A stretch of 64,000 bases of DNA, from NCBI GenBank assembly GCA_043798715.1, contig JAZDOK010000030.1:3125-67124 (forward strand), given 5' to 3'. This DNA is from JAZDOK01 sp043798715. Its GTDB lineage: Bacteria; Vulcanimicrobiota; JAZDOK01. Made by a program: the position numbers and the translations under genes. Position 1 is the first letter of the stretch; each line of letters starts with the position of its first letter. The notes under the pieces were generated by a model. The model had not been told where the DNA came from, did no database searches, and worked only from the letters and a program-made list of their open reading frames with translations. Shown here in pieces: positions 24,515 to 33,336 of this stretch.

Positions 24515-25483
24515 TCAGGCGACGCGAAAACCAATGAAGTTGGCTCTGTAAGAGGGAAGATACCTGTTGCGCCCGGCGCAGCGGAAGTTTACCCTGGCGC
24601 AGTTGTTCCAGGAGCCGCCGCGGACGGCCCTGAACAACCCCATCTCCGTATCGGAAAACCAGTCCGAGCACCACTCGGAGAGATTTCCGGCCATGTCCCT
24701 GACGCCAATTAGGGATTTATCCCCTGAAATGGAGCCGGCAGGGAGAATCTCGTTAAAGCCTTCGTTGGGAATCGAGTAATTTTTGAAATTGCCGTTGCAA
24801 TTCTCCTCTTTCCATTCGTACCCCCATGGGTAGGTTCTCCCGTCACTCCCGCGGAAGGCTTTTTCCCATTCCGCCTCCGTCGGGAGGCGAAGTCCCATCC
24901 ACTCACAATAGGCATTGGCGTCATTCCAGCTTATCATTACCACCGGGTAATCGGCGACATCCGGGTGAAAATAGGTCCTCCAGCTCACTCCGGGTTTCCT
25001 GGTTATTTTCATGGATTTTGATAAAAAATCATATTCAGCGCAATAACCCCAGCCCTCTTTTTCTGCGTCGGTTACATAGTTTGTTTTATGCACAAAGCGA
25101 TAGAACTGGGCGTTCGTAACTTCGGTTTCTCCGATATAATATTCGCCAAGTAGGACCTCGCGCTTTGGGGTTTCTGAATCAAAGAGGGCTCTGTCTGCCA
25201 GGCAATCATATTCCAGGGTTTCCTGGTATGCGGCCTGTGCCTCGTCGGAGGTCGAGCCCATGTTGAATTTACCGGCAGGAACTTTTATCAGCTTTGAACA
25301 GTCTTTCCAGGTGAACACTTCGGAGGCCGGAAAAGGCGCCAAAGTCGCAGACGGCGGTTTTTCAGGCGCAGAGGCGGACGAATTTTCTTCTGCAGTGGCG
25401 CGTCCACCGGGATTAGAAACAAATAAAGTCAAAAATAATAAAAGTATGATGATTTGCAAAACCGCAGACGGCAACTTTTTCAT
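24515..25483 (-). CDS. Secreted SUMF1 (formylglycine-generating-enzyme-like) domain protein
   Basis: 322 residues with an N-terminal signal peptide (MKKLP, then a Leu/Ile-rich stretch, cleavage near residue 30). The rest is one SUMF1 domain: GKFNMGS, EVTNAQFYRF, SWNDANAYCEWMGLRLPTEA, YPWG, DMAGNLSEW, VRGGSWNN and a GFRVA end. True formylglycine-generating enzymes use a CxxxxC copper site after RGGS. Here the cysteines after RGGS are six residues apart (NNCARVNFRC), so enzymatic activity is doubtful and a binding or scaffold role is possible. The start ATG has AGGAG 9 nt upstream. It lies 74 bp downstream of a larger SUMF1 fusion gene but has its own strong promoter. Exact substrate unknown. 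Confidence 0.85.
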   Translation of the reverse strand: MKKLPSAVLQIIILLLFLTLFVSNPGGRATAEENSSASAPEKPPSATLAPFPASEVFTWKDCSKLIKVPAGKFNMGSTSDEAQAAYQETLEYDCLADRALFDSETPKREVLLGEYYIGETEVTNAQFYRFVHKTNYVTDAEKEGWGYCAEYDFLSKSMKITRKPGVSWRTYFHPDVADYPVVMISWNDANAYCEWMGLRLPTEAEWEKAFRGSDGRTYPWGYEWKEENCNGNFKNYSIPNEGFNEILPAGSISGDKSLIGVRDMAGNLSEWCSDWFSDTEMGLFRAVRGGSWNNCARVNFRCAGRNRYLPSYRANFIGFRVA

Positions 25484-25511
25484 AAATCCATGCTCCTGAA
25501 TATTTGCAACT

Positions 25512-25541
25512 ATTATATACGATTACGCATCATGATGACAA
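25512..25541 (-). promoter_or_regulatory. Sigma-70-type promoter of the SUMF1 gene
   Basis: Read on the minus strand: TTGTCA (25,541-25,536), an 18-nt spacer, TATAAT (25,517-25,512). The match is 5 of 6 and 6 of 6. It sits in the 74-bp gap upstream of the SUMF1 gene, with transcription expected to begin about 20 nt before its start codon. Confidence 0.65.
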
Positions 25542-25557
25542 CAGGCGGTTAAACGGA

Positions 25558-28500
25558 TTAATAAGTTTTCTGCACATTTCGGGCGCAGCGGAAGCCCGCG
25601 AAGAAATACCTGAGATTCGGCAGGTAGGACATCCGGGCGGCACAACGGAAACTGTCCGGAGAAGTATTTACCCAGGAACCTCCGCGCAGAACCCGGTAAG
25701 AGCCGGCAACGGGGCCCCTGGGGTTGGAAGCCGGTGAGCCTACATAGCTCTCCTCGTACCAGTCGGCGCACCACTCGGCGACATTCCCAGCCATATCCAG
25801 GTTCCCAAAGGGGGATTCTCCCGTGGGGAAGCTGCCGACGGGCATGGTCCCGGCCCCCTCGAAAAGATTGACCTTGCCGGCTGATTCCGTCTTAAAGGAG
25901 TTGCAGCACCCATCGGCCCAATCCGGCCCCCAGGGATAGATTTCGCCGGAGGCCCCGCGTGCGGCCTTTTCCCACTCCGCCTCCGTCGGAAGACGCAGTC
26001 CCGCCCACTGACAGTAGGCATTGGCATCGTTCCAGCTCACCACGATCACCGGATGATTGGCGGTGGCGGGGGCGGAGAAGTTCCTCCAGGAGATCCCGGT
26101 TTTCTGGGTCAGTTTAGTTATGCCGTCGAAGGTTTTTTCATAGACATAACCACAGCCTTCAATCTCAGCTTCTGTTTTGTAGTTCGTCTCATTGACGAAG
26201 CGCTCAAACTGCTGGTTGGTGACTTCCGTAAGACCGATTTCATACTCGTCTAAATGGACCGTGTGCTGGGGCATTTCGGATTCATACTTTTTCCGTTCGC
26301 TCGTTTTTCCGGCTTTTTCCCTCTCCCGGATGACGGTATCGATTTCCTGTGGAGCCGAGCCCATTTTGAAATTGCCGGCCGGGATTCGAATGAGGCGGGT
26401 GCCGTCTTTTTCATTGGTCGTGGCGAGGCTGGTCGTGTTCAGGTTGCCCCGCACAAGTTCCGCTTTTTTCCGAATGGCGTCACATAATTTCCCCTTCTCG
26501 GCGGCGTCCCCTTCGCAGTCGAGGCTCTTTTTCAGAAGGCCGTCATACCGGGTCAGTATTTGTGTCAGTTCTCTTTTGCTGGAGAAAGCGGCGGTCTCTT
26601 TATCCAGATCTGATAGTTCCAGGTAGAAGGGAAGGAATTTCCTGCACTCCCCGATTTGTTTTCTTAGAGTCTCCCGGAGTTCTTCGTCCCTGGTCGTGTA
26701 GGGGTCGTCGGAGCTGAAGTCGATCTGGAGAGATTCCAGGGCTTTTATCCGTCCCTCAATGGAGGCATTCGTCCCGGTTGTTGTCGCCGCCGTCACGGCC
26801 TCTTCAAATTTACGCGTCCGCGCGAACCAGGTGCACTGAGGTTCCAGTTCCCTGATTTTAGTTTCGATGGTTCCCTTGAATTTTTTATCCTCATTGGTGG
26901 AAGAGCCGTTTTCCTGGCACTTTTTCAGGATGTCTATAAAGGCTTTTTGCTTTTCGGGCGGAGTGAGACGACTGTCTGCTTCGAGGTTGGCGTATTCCTC
27001 TTTGAAGGCCTGAAGTTTCTGATAACGGGCGCACGGGACTTCAAGCTCCTTAATTTTTTTTCTGACAGTTTCGCGGAGTTTATCGGCTTCTATAATATTG
27101 GGAAGATTATCTTTATATCTACTCAGGAGATCTTCGTAAGCCGCTTTTCTGTCAGGAAATGAGAGTTTCGCATCGGCATTAAGTGATTGACAAGCAATTT
27201 TGAAGCTTTTAAGTTCCTGCTCTTTCTTTCGGGCCTCCTCCAGCCGCTGCCTCTCGGCCTCTTTTTTCAGGGCCGCCTCCTGCTTCTTTCTTTCAAGTTC
27301 CTCTTTACGGGCCTCTTCCAGCTGCTGCTTTCGCTCCAGCTCCTTCTTACGGGACTCCTCCAGCCGCTGCTTCTCGGCCTCGTTCTTCAGGGCCGCCTCC
27401 TGCTTCTTTTTTTCCAGCTCCTCTTTACGGGCCTCAGCCTGTTGCTGCTTCATCTCCAGGTCCTGCTTCCGGGATTCCTCCAGTTGCTGCTTCTCGGCCT
27501 CGTTCTTCAGGGCCGCCTCCTGCTTCTTTTTTTCCAGATCCTCTTTACGGGCCTCAGCCTGTTGCTGCTTCATCTCCAGGTCCTGCTTCCGGGACTCCTC
27601 CAGTTGCTGCTTCTCGGCCTCGTTCTTCAGGGCCGCCTCCTGCTTCTTTCTTTCAATCTCTTTTCTGCGATTATCCGCTTGCTGAACAGCCTGGGCGTCC
27701 CCGCTCTTTATTCCCAGGTCTTTCTGAATTTCCGCCCGGAGTTTTTCGTCCTCTTCAGTGTAGGAATCGTCGTCGCTGTACTTCTTCAGAAGCGCTTCCA
27801 GTGCTTTCTTTTTTTCGGTGGGTGGCAGGGTCTTTTTTGCTTTCAATGTTGAAAATTCCGACTTGAAACTTCTCAACCAGTTGGACCAGATGGACTGGTT
27901 TCCCAGAAGCTCAATCTTTCCCTTGATATCTTCCTTGAATTTTTCATCTTCTTCCGTGTGCGGGTCGTCGTCGCCGTATTGCGCAAGAAGCTCCTCATAG
28001 GCTTTTTTTCTGGCTTCAGGCGAGAGGTTTTTATCGGATTCCACTGAGCTCACGTTTTTCCTGAAACGATTAAGCCAATCCGCCCATATAACCTGATTCT
28101 CCAGGTATTCCATGTCATTCCTGACGTCTTCTCTCAGTTTTTTGTATTCATCACCCTGGGGAATTTCTTTCAGAAGCTTTTCCAGGGCCTTTTTTCTGTC
28201 AACCAAAGGCTTTGCGGAATCTGACATAATGGCGTCGTATTCATTTTTAAATTTCTCCAGCACTCGATCTTCCGGCTTTACCGCCGCAGGAAGGCTTTCG
28301 GCAGCAGGAGGAGGCGCGGCGGCCGGAACTTCTTCAAGGCTCTTGGGTGGAGGTTGGCTCTGGGGTTCGGCAGGGCCGGCCTTGGCCATCTTCACGATAT
28401 CTCCGGGCTTGGGATTGCCTGTTTTTTCCAGGACAGTCCCCTTGGAGATTCTCTTGGAAACCGAATTAATCTGCATGAGGCCGATCTCGTTAAGTTCGAC

Positions 28501-29352
28501 ATCGAGGAGCTCCTTGGTGTCCGGATCCCGGAGCTCCTTCCCCTTTGAAAAGATGGTCAGGCGTTGTCCGGCGGAGATTTCTCCCTCACCCATATTGACG
28601 GTGACGATACCCTGATCCACGTCCACCACTTTCCCCTCAGGTTCCGCCCTGACCGCGTCAACAAACTTCCGCAGCAGGCTCAAAATCGCCTTGTCCGTAG
28701 CTTTGCCGAGGATGGATTCCCTGAATTCCGTCATCCCGAAACTCTGCCCGGACATACTGGTGCTTGAAGCCGTTTCTTCGCCAATCCCCTTTTCGGCAAA
28801 CTCAATCGCGCCCGTATCGGTATTGATCAGGCGGGCATCGATGGCCACCTTAGCTTTTCTGGTCTTTGTGTCAAGGGTGTTCAGAGACGTGTTTGTCGAA
28901 CCGAAGAGGGTTAGAAGCGAGCCGATTCCTGTACTGGATTCGGCAATGGAAAATTCAGTAACTTTGCCCGTGATCAGATAGCGTACGCCCATGACCCGGC
29001 CGACTTTGGCGGCCGTCGCTGTATCTAAGATCCCGATTCCTCCCAACCCCTGCTCCTCGAGGACTTTTTTGAGATGTTCCCGCTCAATGACAGTGAAAGC
29101 ATTGCTCTTGACGAGCTCGGTCACGAAGGAGTCGGCGATCCCCTCGCCTGGTTTAAAATCGCCGCTCCACCACTTTTTCAGCGAACCGTCTTCAAAGGGA
29201 AGAACGGCGATTTTCGGCCTGGCCGCGTGGACTCCGAAGAAGGATAGCGGCAGGAGGAGGAGGAACATGAAGAGCAGGATTCTCGTTGATTTTCCAGTCA
29301 AAAAAGAAGGCACCTTCCCTTGTTTTTTACTCGCGCCCCCGCTCCCCGCCAT
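25558..29352 (-). CDS. CsgG/FlgT-like, coiled-coil, SUMF1 fusion protein
   Basis: 1,264 residues. A hydrophobic segment near residues 26-42 should be a signal peptide or anchor. Next is a CsgG/LpoB-type domain (about 47-245: KIAVLPFEDGS, FTVIEREHLKKVLEEQGLGG, GVRYLITGKVTEF). A FlgT C-terminal-like domain follows (about 246-330: GKVVDVDQGIVTVNMGEGE, DPDTKELLD). Then comes a long helical region (about 365-960) of repeated 60-80-residue units with an internal Lys/Glu/Gln coiled coil. A C-terminal SUMF1 domain (about 1010-1264: GNFKMGS, EVTNQQFERF, RLPTEAEWEKAARG, RGGSWVN, GFRCA) lacks the CxxxxC copper site. ATG 29,352 lies in a hairpin without a clear ribosome site; a start nearer the hydrophobic segment, such as the in-frame TTG about 18 codons downstream, is possible. 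Probably a periplasmic or outer-membrane structural protein; function unknown. Confidence 0.85.
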   Translation of the reverse strand: MAGSGGASKKQGKVPSFLTGKSTRILLFMFLLLLPLSFFGVHAARPKIAVLPFEDGSLKKWWSGDFKPGEGIADSFVTELVKSNAFTVIEREHLKKVLEEQGLGGIGILDTATAAKVGRVMGVRYLITGKVTEFSIAESSTGIGSLLTLFGSTNTSLNTLDTKTRKAKVAIDARLINTDTGAIEFAEKGIGEETASSTSMSGQSFGMTEFRESILGKATDKAILSLLRKFVDAVRAEPEGKVVDVDQGIVTVNMGEGEISAGQRLTIFSKGKELRDPDTKELLDVELNEIGLMQINSVSKRISKGTVLEKTGNPKPGDIVKMAKAGPAEPQSQPPPKSLEEVPAAAPPPAAESLPAAVKPEDRVLEKFKNEYDAIMSDSAKPLVDRKKALEKLLKEIPQGDEYKKLREDVRNDMEYLENQVIWADWLNRFRKNVSSVESDKNLSPEARKKAYEELLAQYGDDDPHTEEDEKFKEDIKGKIELLGNQSIWSNWLRSFKSEFSTLKAKKTLPPTEKKKALEALLKKYSDDDSYTEEDEKLRAEIQKDLGIKSGDAQAVQQADNRRKEIERKKQEAALKNEAEKQQLEESRKQDLEMKQQQAEARKEDLEKKKQEAALKNEAEKQQLEESRKQDLEMKQQQAEARKEELEKKKQEAALKNEAEKQRLEESRKKELERKQQLEEARKEELERKKQEAALKKEAERQRLEEARKKEQELKSFKIACQSLNADAKLSFPDRKAAYEDLLSRYKDNLPNIIEADKLRETVRKKIKELEVPCARYQKLQAFKEEYANLEADSRLTPPEKQKAFIDILKKCQENGSSTNEDKKFKGTIETKIRELEPQCTWFARTRKFEEAVTAATTTGTNASIEGRIKALESLQIDFSSDDPYTTRDEELRETLRKQIGECRKFLPFYLELSDLDKETAAFSSKRELTQILTRYDGLLKKSLDCEGDAAEKGKLCDAIRKKAELVRGNLNTTSLATTNEKDGTRLIRIPAGNFKMGSAPQEIDTVIREREKAGKTSERKKYESEMPQHTVHLDEYEIGLTEVTNQQFERFVNETNYKTEAEIEGCGYVYEKTFDGITKLTQKTGISWRNFSAPATANHPVIVVSWNDANAYCQWAGLRLPTEAEWEKAARGASGEIYPWGPDWADGCCNSFKTESAGKVNLFEGAGTMPVGSFPTGESPFGNLDMAGNVAEWCADWYEESYVGSPASNPRGPVAGSYRVLRGGSWVNTSPDSFRCAARMSYLPNLRYFFAGFRCARNVQKTY
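27230..27680 (-). repeat. 120-bp repeats encoding the coiled coil
   Basis: A segment beginning gcctcagcctgttgctgctt recurs at 27,431 and 27,551, a 120-bp (40-residue) period, with more diverged units on both sides. The encoded unit is rich in Glu, Lys, Gln, Arg and Ala (KKKQEAALKNEAEKQ, LEESRKQDLEMKQQQAEARK). Confidence 0.85.
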
Positions 29353-29360
29353 CGGCGGGG
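29344..29360. repeat. Palindrome CCCCGCC-ATC-GGCGGGG over a start codon
   Basis: Perfect 7-bp inverted repeat with a 3-nt loop. It spans the annotated ATG (29,350-29,352) of the CsgG-SUMF1 fusion gene, so the message could hide that codon. Related in sequence to the 17-mers at 7,373 and 12,614. Confidence 0.6.
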
Positions 29361-29492
29361 CTGAAAAAGCAGAGGACGCCGGTTAAAATTCCTGACTTCT
29401 TTTTCTTCTACGTGGGATAGGGATGTCCTCCATCTGGAACGTTCATCTTGACTTCCGCTTTTTTTTCTGTCTGAAGAGGGCTTGCTTACCTC

Positions 29493-29521
29493 TTTACAAA
29501 AAGGAAGGATTGTAGTAGATT
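29493..29521 (+). promoter_or_regulatory. Candidate promoter of the GT-C-like membrane protein gene
   Basis: TTTACA (29,493-29,498), a 17-nt spacer, TAGATT (29,516-29,521) in an AT-rich stretch 47 nt before the start codon. Matches are 5 of 6 and 4 of 6. It lies in the 215-bp divergent gap, which otherwise shows no gene. Confidence 0.45.
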
Positions 29522-29567
29522 CATATTAAATTATGATTTTGCATGCATTTTCTGCGGAGGGGATTTG

Positions 29568-31334
29568 ATGTCAGAATTTTGGCCTAAACTCCGGCGATAT
29601 ATCCAGGAAAGAGATGTGATCACTTTCCTGGCCCTCTTTGCCGGGATTTTTCTTCTGGATATTCACTATTTCGCCTGCGATCTCACGCCCGATGACATTA
29701 TGTATGCCCAGGATACGGAGAACGGACCCATCATAAATCCAGGTTCGTTCTGGCGTTCTTCGCACATTCTGTGGAGTGTCACCACATTTTTCTTCCACCG
29801 GCTCTGGCAGTCTTGTGGATATTCAGGCGGCGCCATTCTCCCGATGCAGACTTTGAGTATCATGTACACGGCCCTGAGCGTGGGAGTTTTGTTCCTGATC
29901 CTCCACCGGCTGACCAGAGACTGGCTTGTCTCCGTGGTGATGGCTCTGACGTTTCATTTTTCAGCCTGGGTCTGGCAGGCCGCTCTGCACCCGAAAATCT
30001 ATCCAAGCGCTGTTTTATTCCAGCTTCTGGCCATCTATTTTATATGTTTCTCGACCCCGGGGAAGAGCCGGGGCCCAATTATGGGGGGGCTTTGCCAGGC
30101 GCTCTCAATTCTCCACCATTTCGCGACAATCTTCTTCGTGCCGGCCCCTCTGGTCTTTTTCCTTCTGCAGAAAACTTCGTTAAAGACGAAATTAAGGGAT
30201 GCCGGTCTTTACCTGGGCTTTTCGCTTTTTCTCTCGTTTGGTTTTATATACTATGCCTATCGGGCCCTGATTCATTGCGATCCCGGGCCCCGGCTTTCGT
30301 TTTTTATCGATTGGCTGATCATGAGAAAAGCGACGACGGGGGCCTTTGTAGCTCAACGCAACCTCTCGGAGTATTTCCGATTCCTCAACGAGCAGATCGT
30401 CGGAAATTTCCCTCCGCCGGCGGTCACACGTCCGGACTGGATGCCGACGATGACATACGGGGCCACGGTGAAACGCGGGATCTACGGCTCTTTCTTTCTG
30501 GGACTTCTTGCCGTTCTGCTGGGCCTGCTGAGTTTGGCCGCCGGCAGGATCACGGAGAAAATGAGACCCCTGAGCCGTCCGTTTCAGCACGTTCTTGCCT
30601 CATGGAAGGCAAATCTGGCGTATTTTTGCTTTTTTGCAGCCGGCCTGCTTCTAATGCTCTTTGCCTTTTACGTGGTGGACCCGCACAATGGCCTCATCTT
30701 CATAGTTCTGGCCCCGTTTTTTCTACTCCTCGGCCTGTGCGTGGCTCCGCTTAAGATCCCTCAGCCCAGGAGCCTTTTCCCCTGGTTTTATAACGGCATA
30801 ATCAATGGCGCGCTGGTGGTGCTCATGCTTCTGGTCATCAGAATCAATTTGGCCAGCGGAATCTATCCCAGCAGCCGTATCGAAAACAATGTGGAGCTGA
30901 CGCGGGTCCTTTCTCTTAAGAAGTATTTGAGAAGCGATGATGTCATAGTCGTCCTGGGATTTTTCCCCGACGCACGGTATTTTCAATATTTTCTCGGAGC
31001 CAGGGTAATTGAAATTCAACTGCTTTTTCAGTGGTACAACAAGAACAGCTCCGTCTTCGGCCCCCCCGTGGATCCCTACCTCAAGTTGGGCGAGATTATC
31101 AACGAGGAAGCCGGGAAACACCGGGTCTTTCTTTATTCCAGCCTGTTTCGGCCCGAGATACCCATGATGATACGTCAGTACCCGCCCTTCATGGGCATGA
31201 ATGCCGAGCGATTCAACAGTTTCTTCAAAAAAAATTATCGTCTAATCTTTTACCGGCAGGCCGATCCCAATGCAATTTTATACAGGCTCGTCCCCAGGAG
31301 TGGAAATATATCCCTTCTATGTGCTATAAAGTAA
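29568..31334 (+). CDS. Multi-pass membrane protein, GT-C glycosyltransferase-like
   Basis: 588 residues from the ATG, which has GGAGGGG 5 nt upstream; a TTG one codon earlier is too close. About ten hydrophobic segments fill residues 15-450. A soluble tail (about 455-588) includes RSDDVIVVLGFFPDARYFQY. The first external loop carries acidic residues (LTPDDIMYAQDTE), as expected for a GT-C type lipid-linked sugar transferase, but no family signature is decisive. The next gene starts 15 bp downstream, so co-transcription with the radical SAM gene is likely, and a GT2 glycosyltransferase lies convergent just beyond. A role in surface glycan or glycoprotein assembly is inference. Confidence 0.7.
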   Translation: MSEFWPKLRRYIQERDVITFLALFAGIFLLDIHYFACDLTPDDIMYAQDTENGPIINPGSFWRSSHILWSVTTFFFHRLWQSCGYSGGAILPMQTLSIMYTALSVGVLFLILHRLTRDWLVSVVMALTFHFSAWVWQAALHPKIYPSAVLFQLLAIYFICFSTPGKSRGPIMGGLCQALSILHHFATIFFVPAPLVFFLLQKTSLKTKLRDAGLYLGFSLFLSFGFIYYAYRALIHCDPGPRLSFFIDWLIMRKATTGAFVAQRNLSEYFRFLNEQIVGNFPPPAVTRPDWMPTMTYGATVKRGIYGSFFLGLLAVLLGLLSLAAGRITEKMRPLSRPFQHVLASWKANLAYFCFFAAGLLLMLFAFYVVDPHNGLIFIVLAPFFLLLGLCVAPLKIPQPRSLFPWFYNGIINGALVVLMLLVIRINLASGIYPSSRIENNVELTRVLSLKKYLRSDDVIVVLGFFPDARYFQYFLGARVIEIQLLFQWYNKNSSVFGPPVDPYLKLGEIINEEAGKHRVFLYSSLFRPEIPMMIRQYPPFMGMNAERFNSFFKKNYRLIFYRQADPNAILYRLVPRSGNISLLCAIK

Positions 31335-31348
31335 GTGGAGGACTTCGT

Positions 31349-32608
31349 ATGACCAATGCCTACAGCCTGGAACTTACAAATAGTTGTAACAACCGCTGCA
31401 TCTTCTGTGCAACGGATCATCACATCGCCTACCGATCCATGGAGCAGCTTCGTTTTGAAATCTGCAGGGCCCGGGAGAGCGGTGCCGAGCGCCTCGACCT
31501 GTCCGGCGGCGAACCCACCATTCACCCCAGGATAGCCGATATCGCCGCCATGGGCAAGCGCCTGAAATTCGACCTCATCTATCTCAAGACAAACGGCCGG
31601 AAGCTGGCCGATATTAACTTTCTTAGAAAATTGATTGATTCGGGAGTCAACGAGGTCCTGATCGCCCTTCACGGCCACAACTCAGAAGTTCAGGACGCCC
31701 TGACCTGCCGCCCCGGTAGTTTCGACGAGGCGGTACAGGGCATCAAGAACTGCCTGATCACCGGAGTGAAACTGGCCACCCTCTCCGTGGTGACTACCAT
31801 GAATTATAAGTACCTTCCGGAGATTACAAAATTCATGTTTTCCATGGTCAAGGATCATCACGCCTTTGCCTACTGTTATCCTACGGCCAGCAGCTACAAT
31901 AATTTCGACCAGATAGTGCCTTGGTATCGTGACGTTCAGCCATACCTGCTTGAGGCCTTAAAGCTGATTGAATCCTACAATTCCACTTCCAATCTCGACA
32001 ACATCCCTCTCTGCATCATCCCCGGGTACGAACGGTACTGCAATTTTCTGACGACGGGGGGAGATCTGTGCCACCCCATGCATGAGTATGGGCCCCGCTG
32101 TCAGGAGTGCCTCTATTACGCCATCTGCGACGGGATGCCTCCAACCTACACCAGGTCGCGGGGTTGGGATGAGTTCGTACCTGTGACCCAGCCCCGGGAG
32201 GCCGAGACCGAGGCCGAGACGCCAAAAAAAGTCGTGGTGGAGGGAGACAAGGTGCTGGCGCTTTGCGAGGCTTTTGTCGAAAAAAGTTTTGGAGGAGTGA
32301 TCTGGGATCGCAACCACATAGTGATTCTGACTCCCCGGGGAGTTGAATTGGTCAAGCATTTCGACGGGCGGACGACTCTGCGCGAAATCAGGGAAAAATA
32401 CGGGGAAAAGGCTCTTAATTTCGCTGTTTCGATGTCACAGAAAAATTTTGCTCAAATCTGCAAACCATTAAAACAGCCATGGGCGGTTACCAATTCTTTT
32501 TCGTATATCAATTCCACGAAAAAGCCGACCGTTAAGACCGGTGATGACGAATTCGAATACAGCATGTACCAGCCGCTCTCTCCCTATCCCCTGGTCAGCC
32601 TGGCCTGA
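31349..32608 (+). CDS. Radical SAM protein with SPASM-like Cys and C-terminal PqqD/RRE-like domain
   Basis: 419 residues. The start is placed at ATG 31,349 because GGAGG lies 7 nt upstream; the longer open frame back to 31,031 only overlaps the preceding gene. The radical SAM cluster motif CNNRCIFC is at residues 13-20, followed by LSGGEPTIHP (GGE motif). A Cys group near residues 235-260 (GGDLCHPM, GPRCQECLYYAICDG) looks like an auxiliary SPASM/twitch cluster. After a linker, residues about 290-380 (GGVIWDRNHIVILTPRGVEL, FDGRTTLREI) resemble PqqD/RRE peptide-recognition domains. That combination is typical of enzymes that modify ribosomally made peptides, but no obvious precursor gene adjoins it. 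It lies 15 bp after a membrane protein gene and is convergent with the GT2 gene. Confidence 0.8.
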   Translation: MTNAYSLELTNSCNNRCIFCATDHHIAYRSMEQLRFEICRARESGAERLDLSGGEPTIHPRIADIAAMGKRLKFDLIYLKTNGRKLADINFLRKLIDSGVNEVLIALHGHNSEVQDALTCRPGSFDEAVQGIKNCLITGVKLATLSVVTTMNYKYLPEITKFMFSMVKDHHAFAYCYPTASSYNNFDQIVPWYRDVQPYLLEALKLIESYNSTSNLDNIPLCIIPGYERYCNFLTTGGDLCHPMHEYGPRCQECLYYAICDGMPPTYTRSRGWDEFVPVTQPREAETEAETPKKVVVEGDKVLALCEAFVEKSFGGVIWDRNHIVILTPRGVELVKHFDGRTTLREIREKYGEKALNFAVSMSQKNFAQICKPLKQPWAVTNSFSYINSTKKPTVKTGDDEFEYSMYQPLSPYPLVSLA

Positions 32609-32637
32609 CGCGGGATGCCGCACAGTTTGGGAGAGTC

Positions 32638-33330
32638 CTACGGGGTGAAGCGGTTTTTAATGATGCTCCAGAGGATGACATAGAAATCCACCCAGCGCAG
32701 TTTTTTGCCCTCGGCAATTGAACGGGCCGTGTAATCGATGGGAATTTCGAGAATCGGAATCGCTTTTTTTTCAAATTTTGCCGTAATGTCCGCGTCCAGC
32801 TCAAAGCCCTTGAAAGAAAGGTCAATGCTGCGGATGGCCTCGCGCGTGAAGGCTTTGTAGCAACTGCAGACGTCGGTGAGACGGGCGCCGTAAAGCATAT
32901 TGTTGGCCATCGTGAGCGCCTTGTTGCCGTAATAGATGGCCCTCCTCATGTTCCGGCAGGTGCCGAGGAATCGGGAGCCGTAGACGACGGAAGCCCTGCC
33001 GCTCCTGATGGGATCCACCAGGGCCGGGTAGGCCCTGGGGTCGTATTCTAGATCGGCGTCCTGGATAATGAGGATCTCCCCGCTTGAAAGCTCGATGCCT
33101 GCTCTGACGGCGCTTCCCTTGCCGCAATTACGTTCCAGCCGGTGGTAGAGGATGGGGTAGTCATGCTGAAGTTCGAGGGCCACCTCCCCTGTTTTATCGG
33201 TGGAGCCGTCGTCCACGATGACGATCTCAAAAGCCATTCCAACCCTTAAAGCCGAATCATGGACGCGCCTCAAGACTTCGCGGAGGCTCAGGGCCTCATT
33301 GAAAACCGGAATGAGAATCGAAAGTTTCAT
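32638..33330 (-). CDS. GT2 glycosyltransferase, dolichyl/polyprenyl-phosphate sugar synthase type
   Basis: 230 residues with a complete GT-A fold of the DPM1/GtrB type: SILIPVFNEA at the N-terminus, VDDGSTDKTG, the NCGKGSAVRAG loop and the metal-binding QDADLEYDP. It lacks the C-terminal membrane helices of GtrB, as in the soluble DPM1 class. Predicted to move a sugar from a nucleotide donor to a polyprenyl phosphate on the inner face of the membrane, supplying donors for GT-C enzymes such as the one proposed nearby. It ends 29 bp from the convergent radical SAM gene. No ribosome site precedes its ATG; a promoter placed to give a leaderless message does. Confidence 0.88.
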   Translation of the reverse strand: MKLSILIPVFNEALSLREVLRRVHDSALRVGMAFEIVIVDDGSTDKTGEVALELQHDYPILYHRLERNCGKGSAVRAGIELSSGEILIIQDADLEYDPRAYPALVDPIRSGRASVVYGSRFLGTCRNMRRAIYYGNKALTMANNMLYGARLTDVCSCYKAFTREAIRSIDLSFKGFELDADITAKFEKKAIPILEIPIDYTARSIAEGKKLRWVDFYVILWSIIKNRFTP

Positions 33331-33336
33331 ATAGTC

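Noticed and set aside
27187..27852. Leu-rich 221-codon plus-strand frame resembling a membrane protein
   Set aside because: It is the complement of the Glu/Lys/Gln coiled-coil repeats, which always gives Leu/Phe/Ser-rich shadows.
31031..31348. N-terminal extension of the radical SAM open frame
   Set aside because: It overlaps the previous gene, has no ribosome site and lacks conserved residues; ATG 31,349 has GGAGG.
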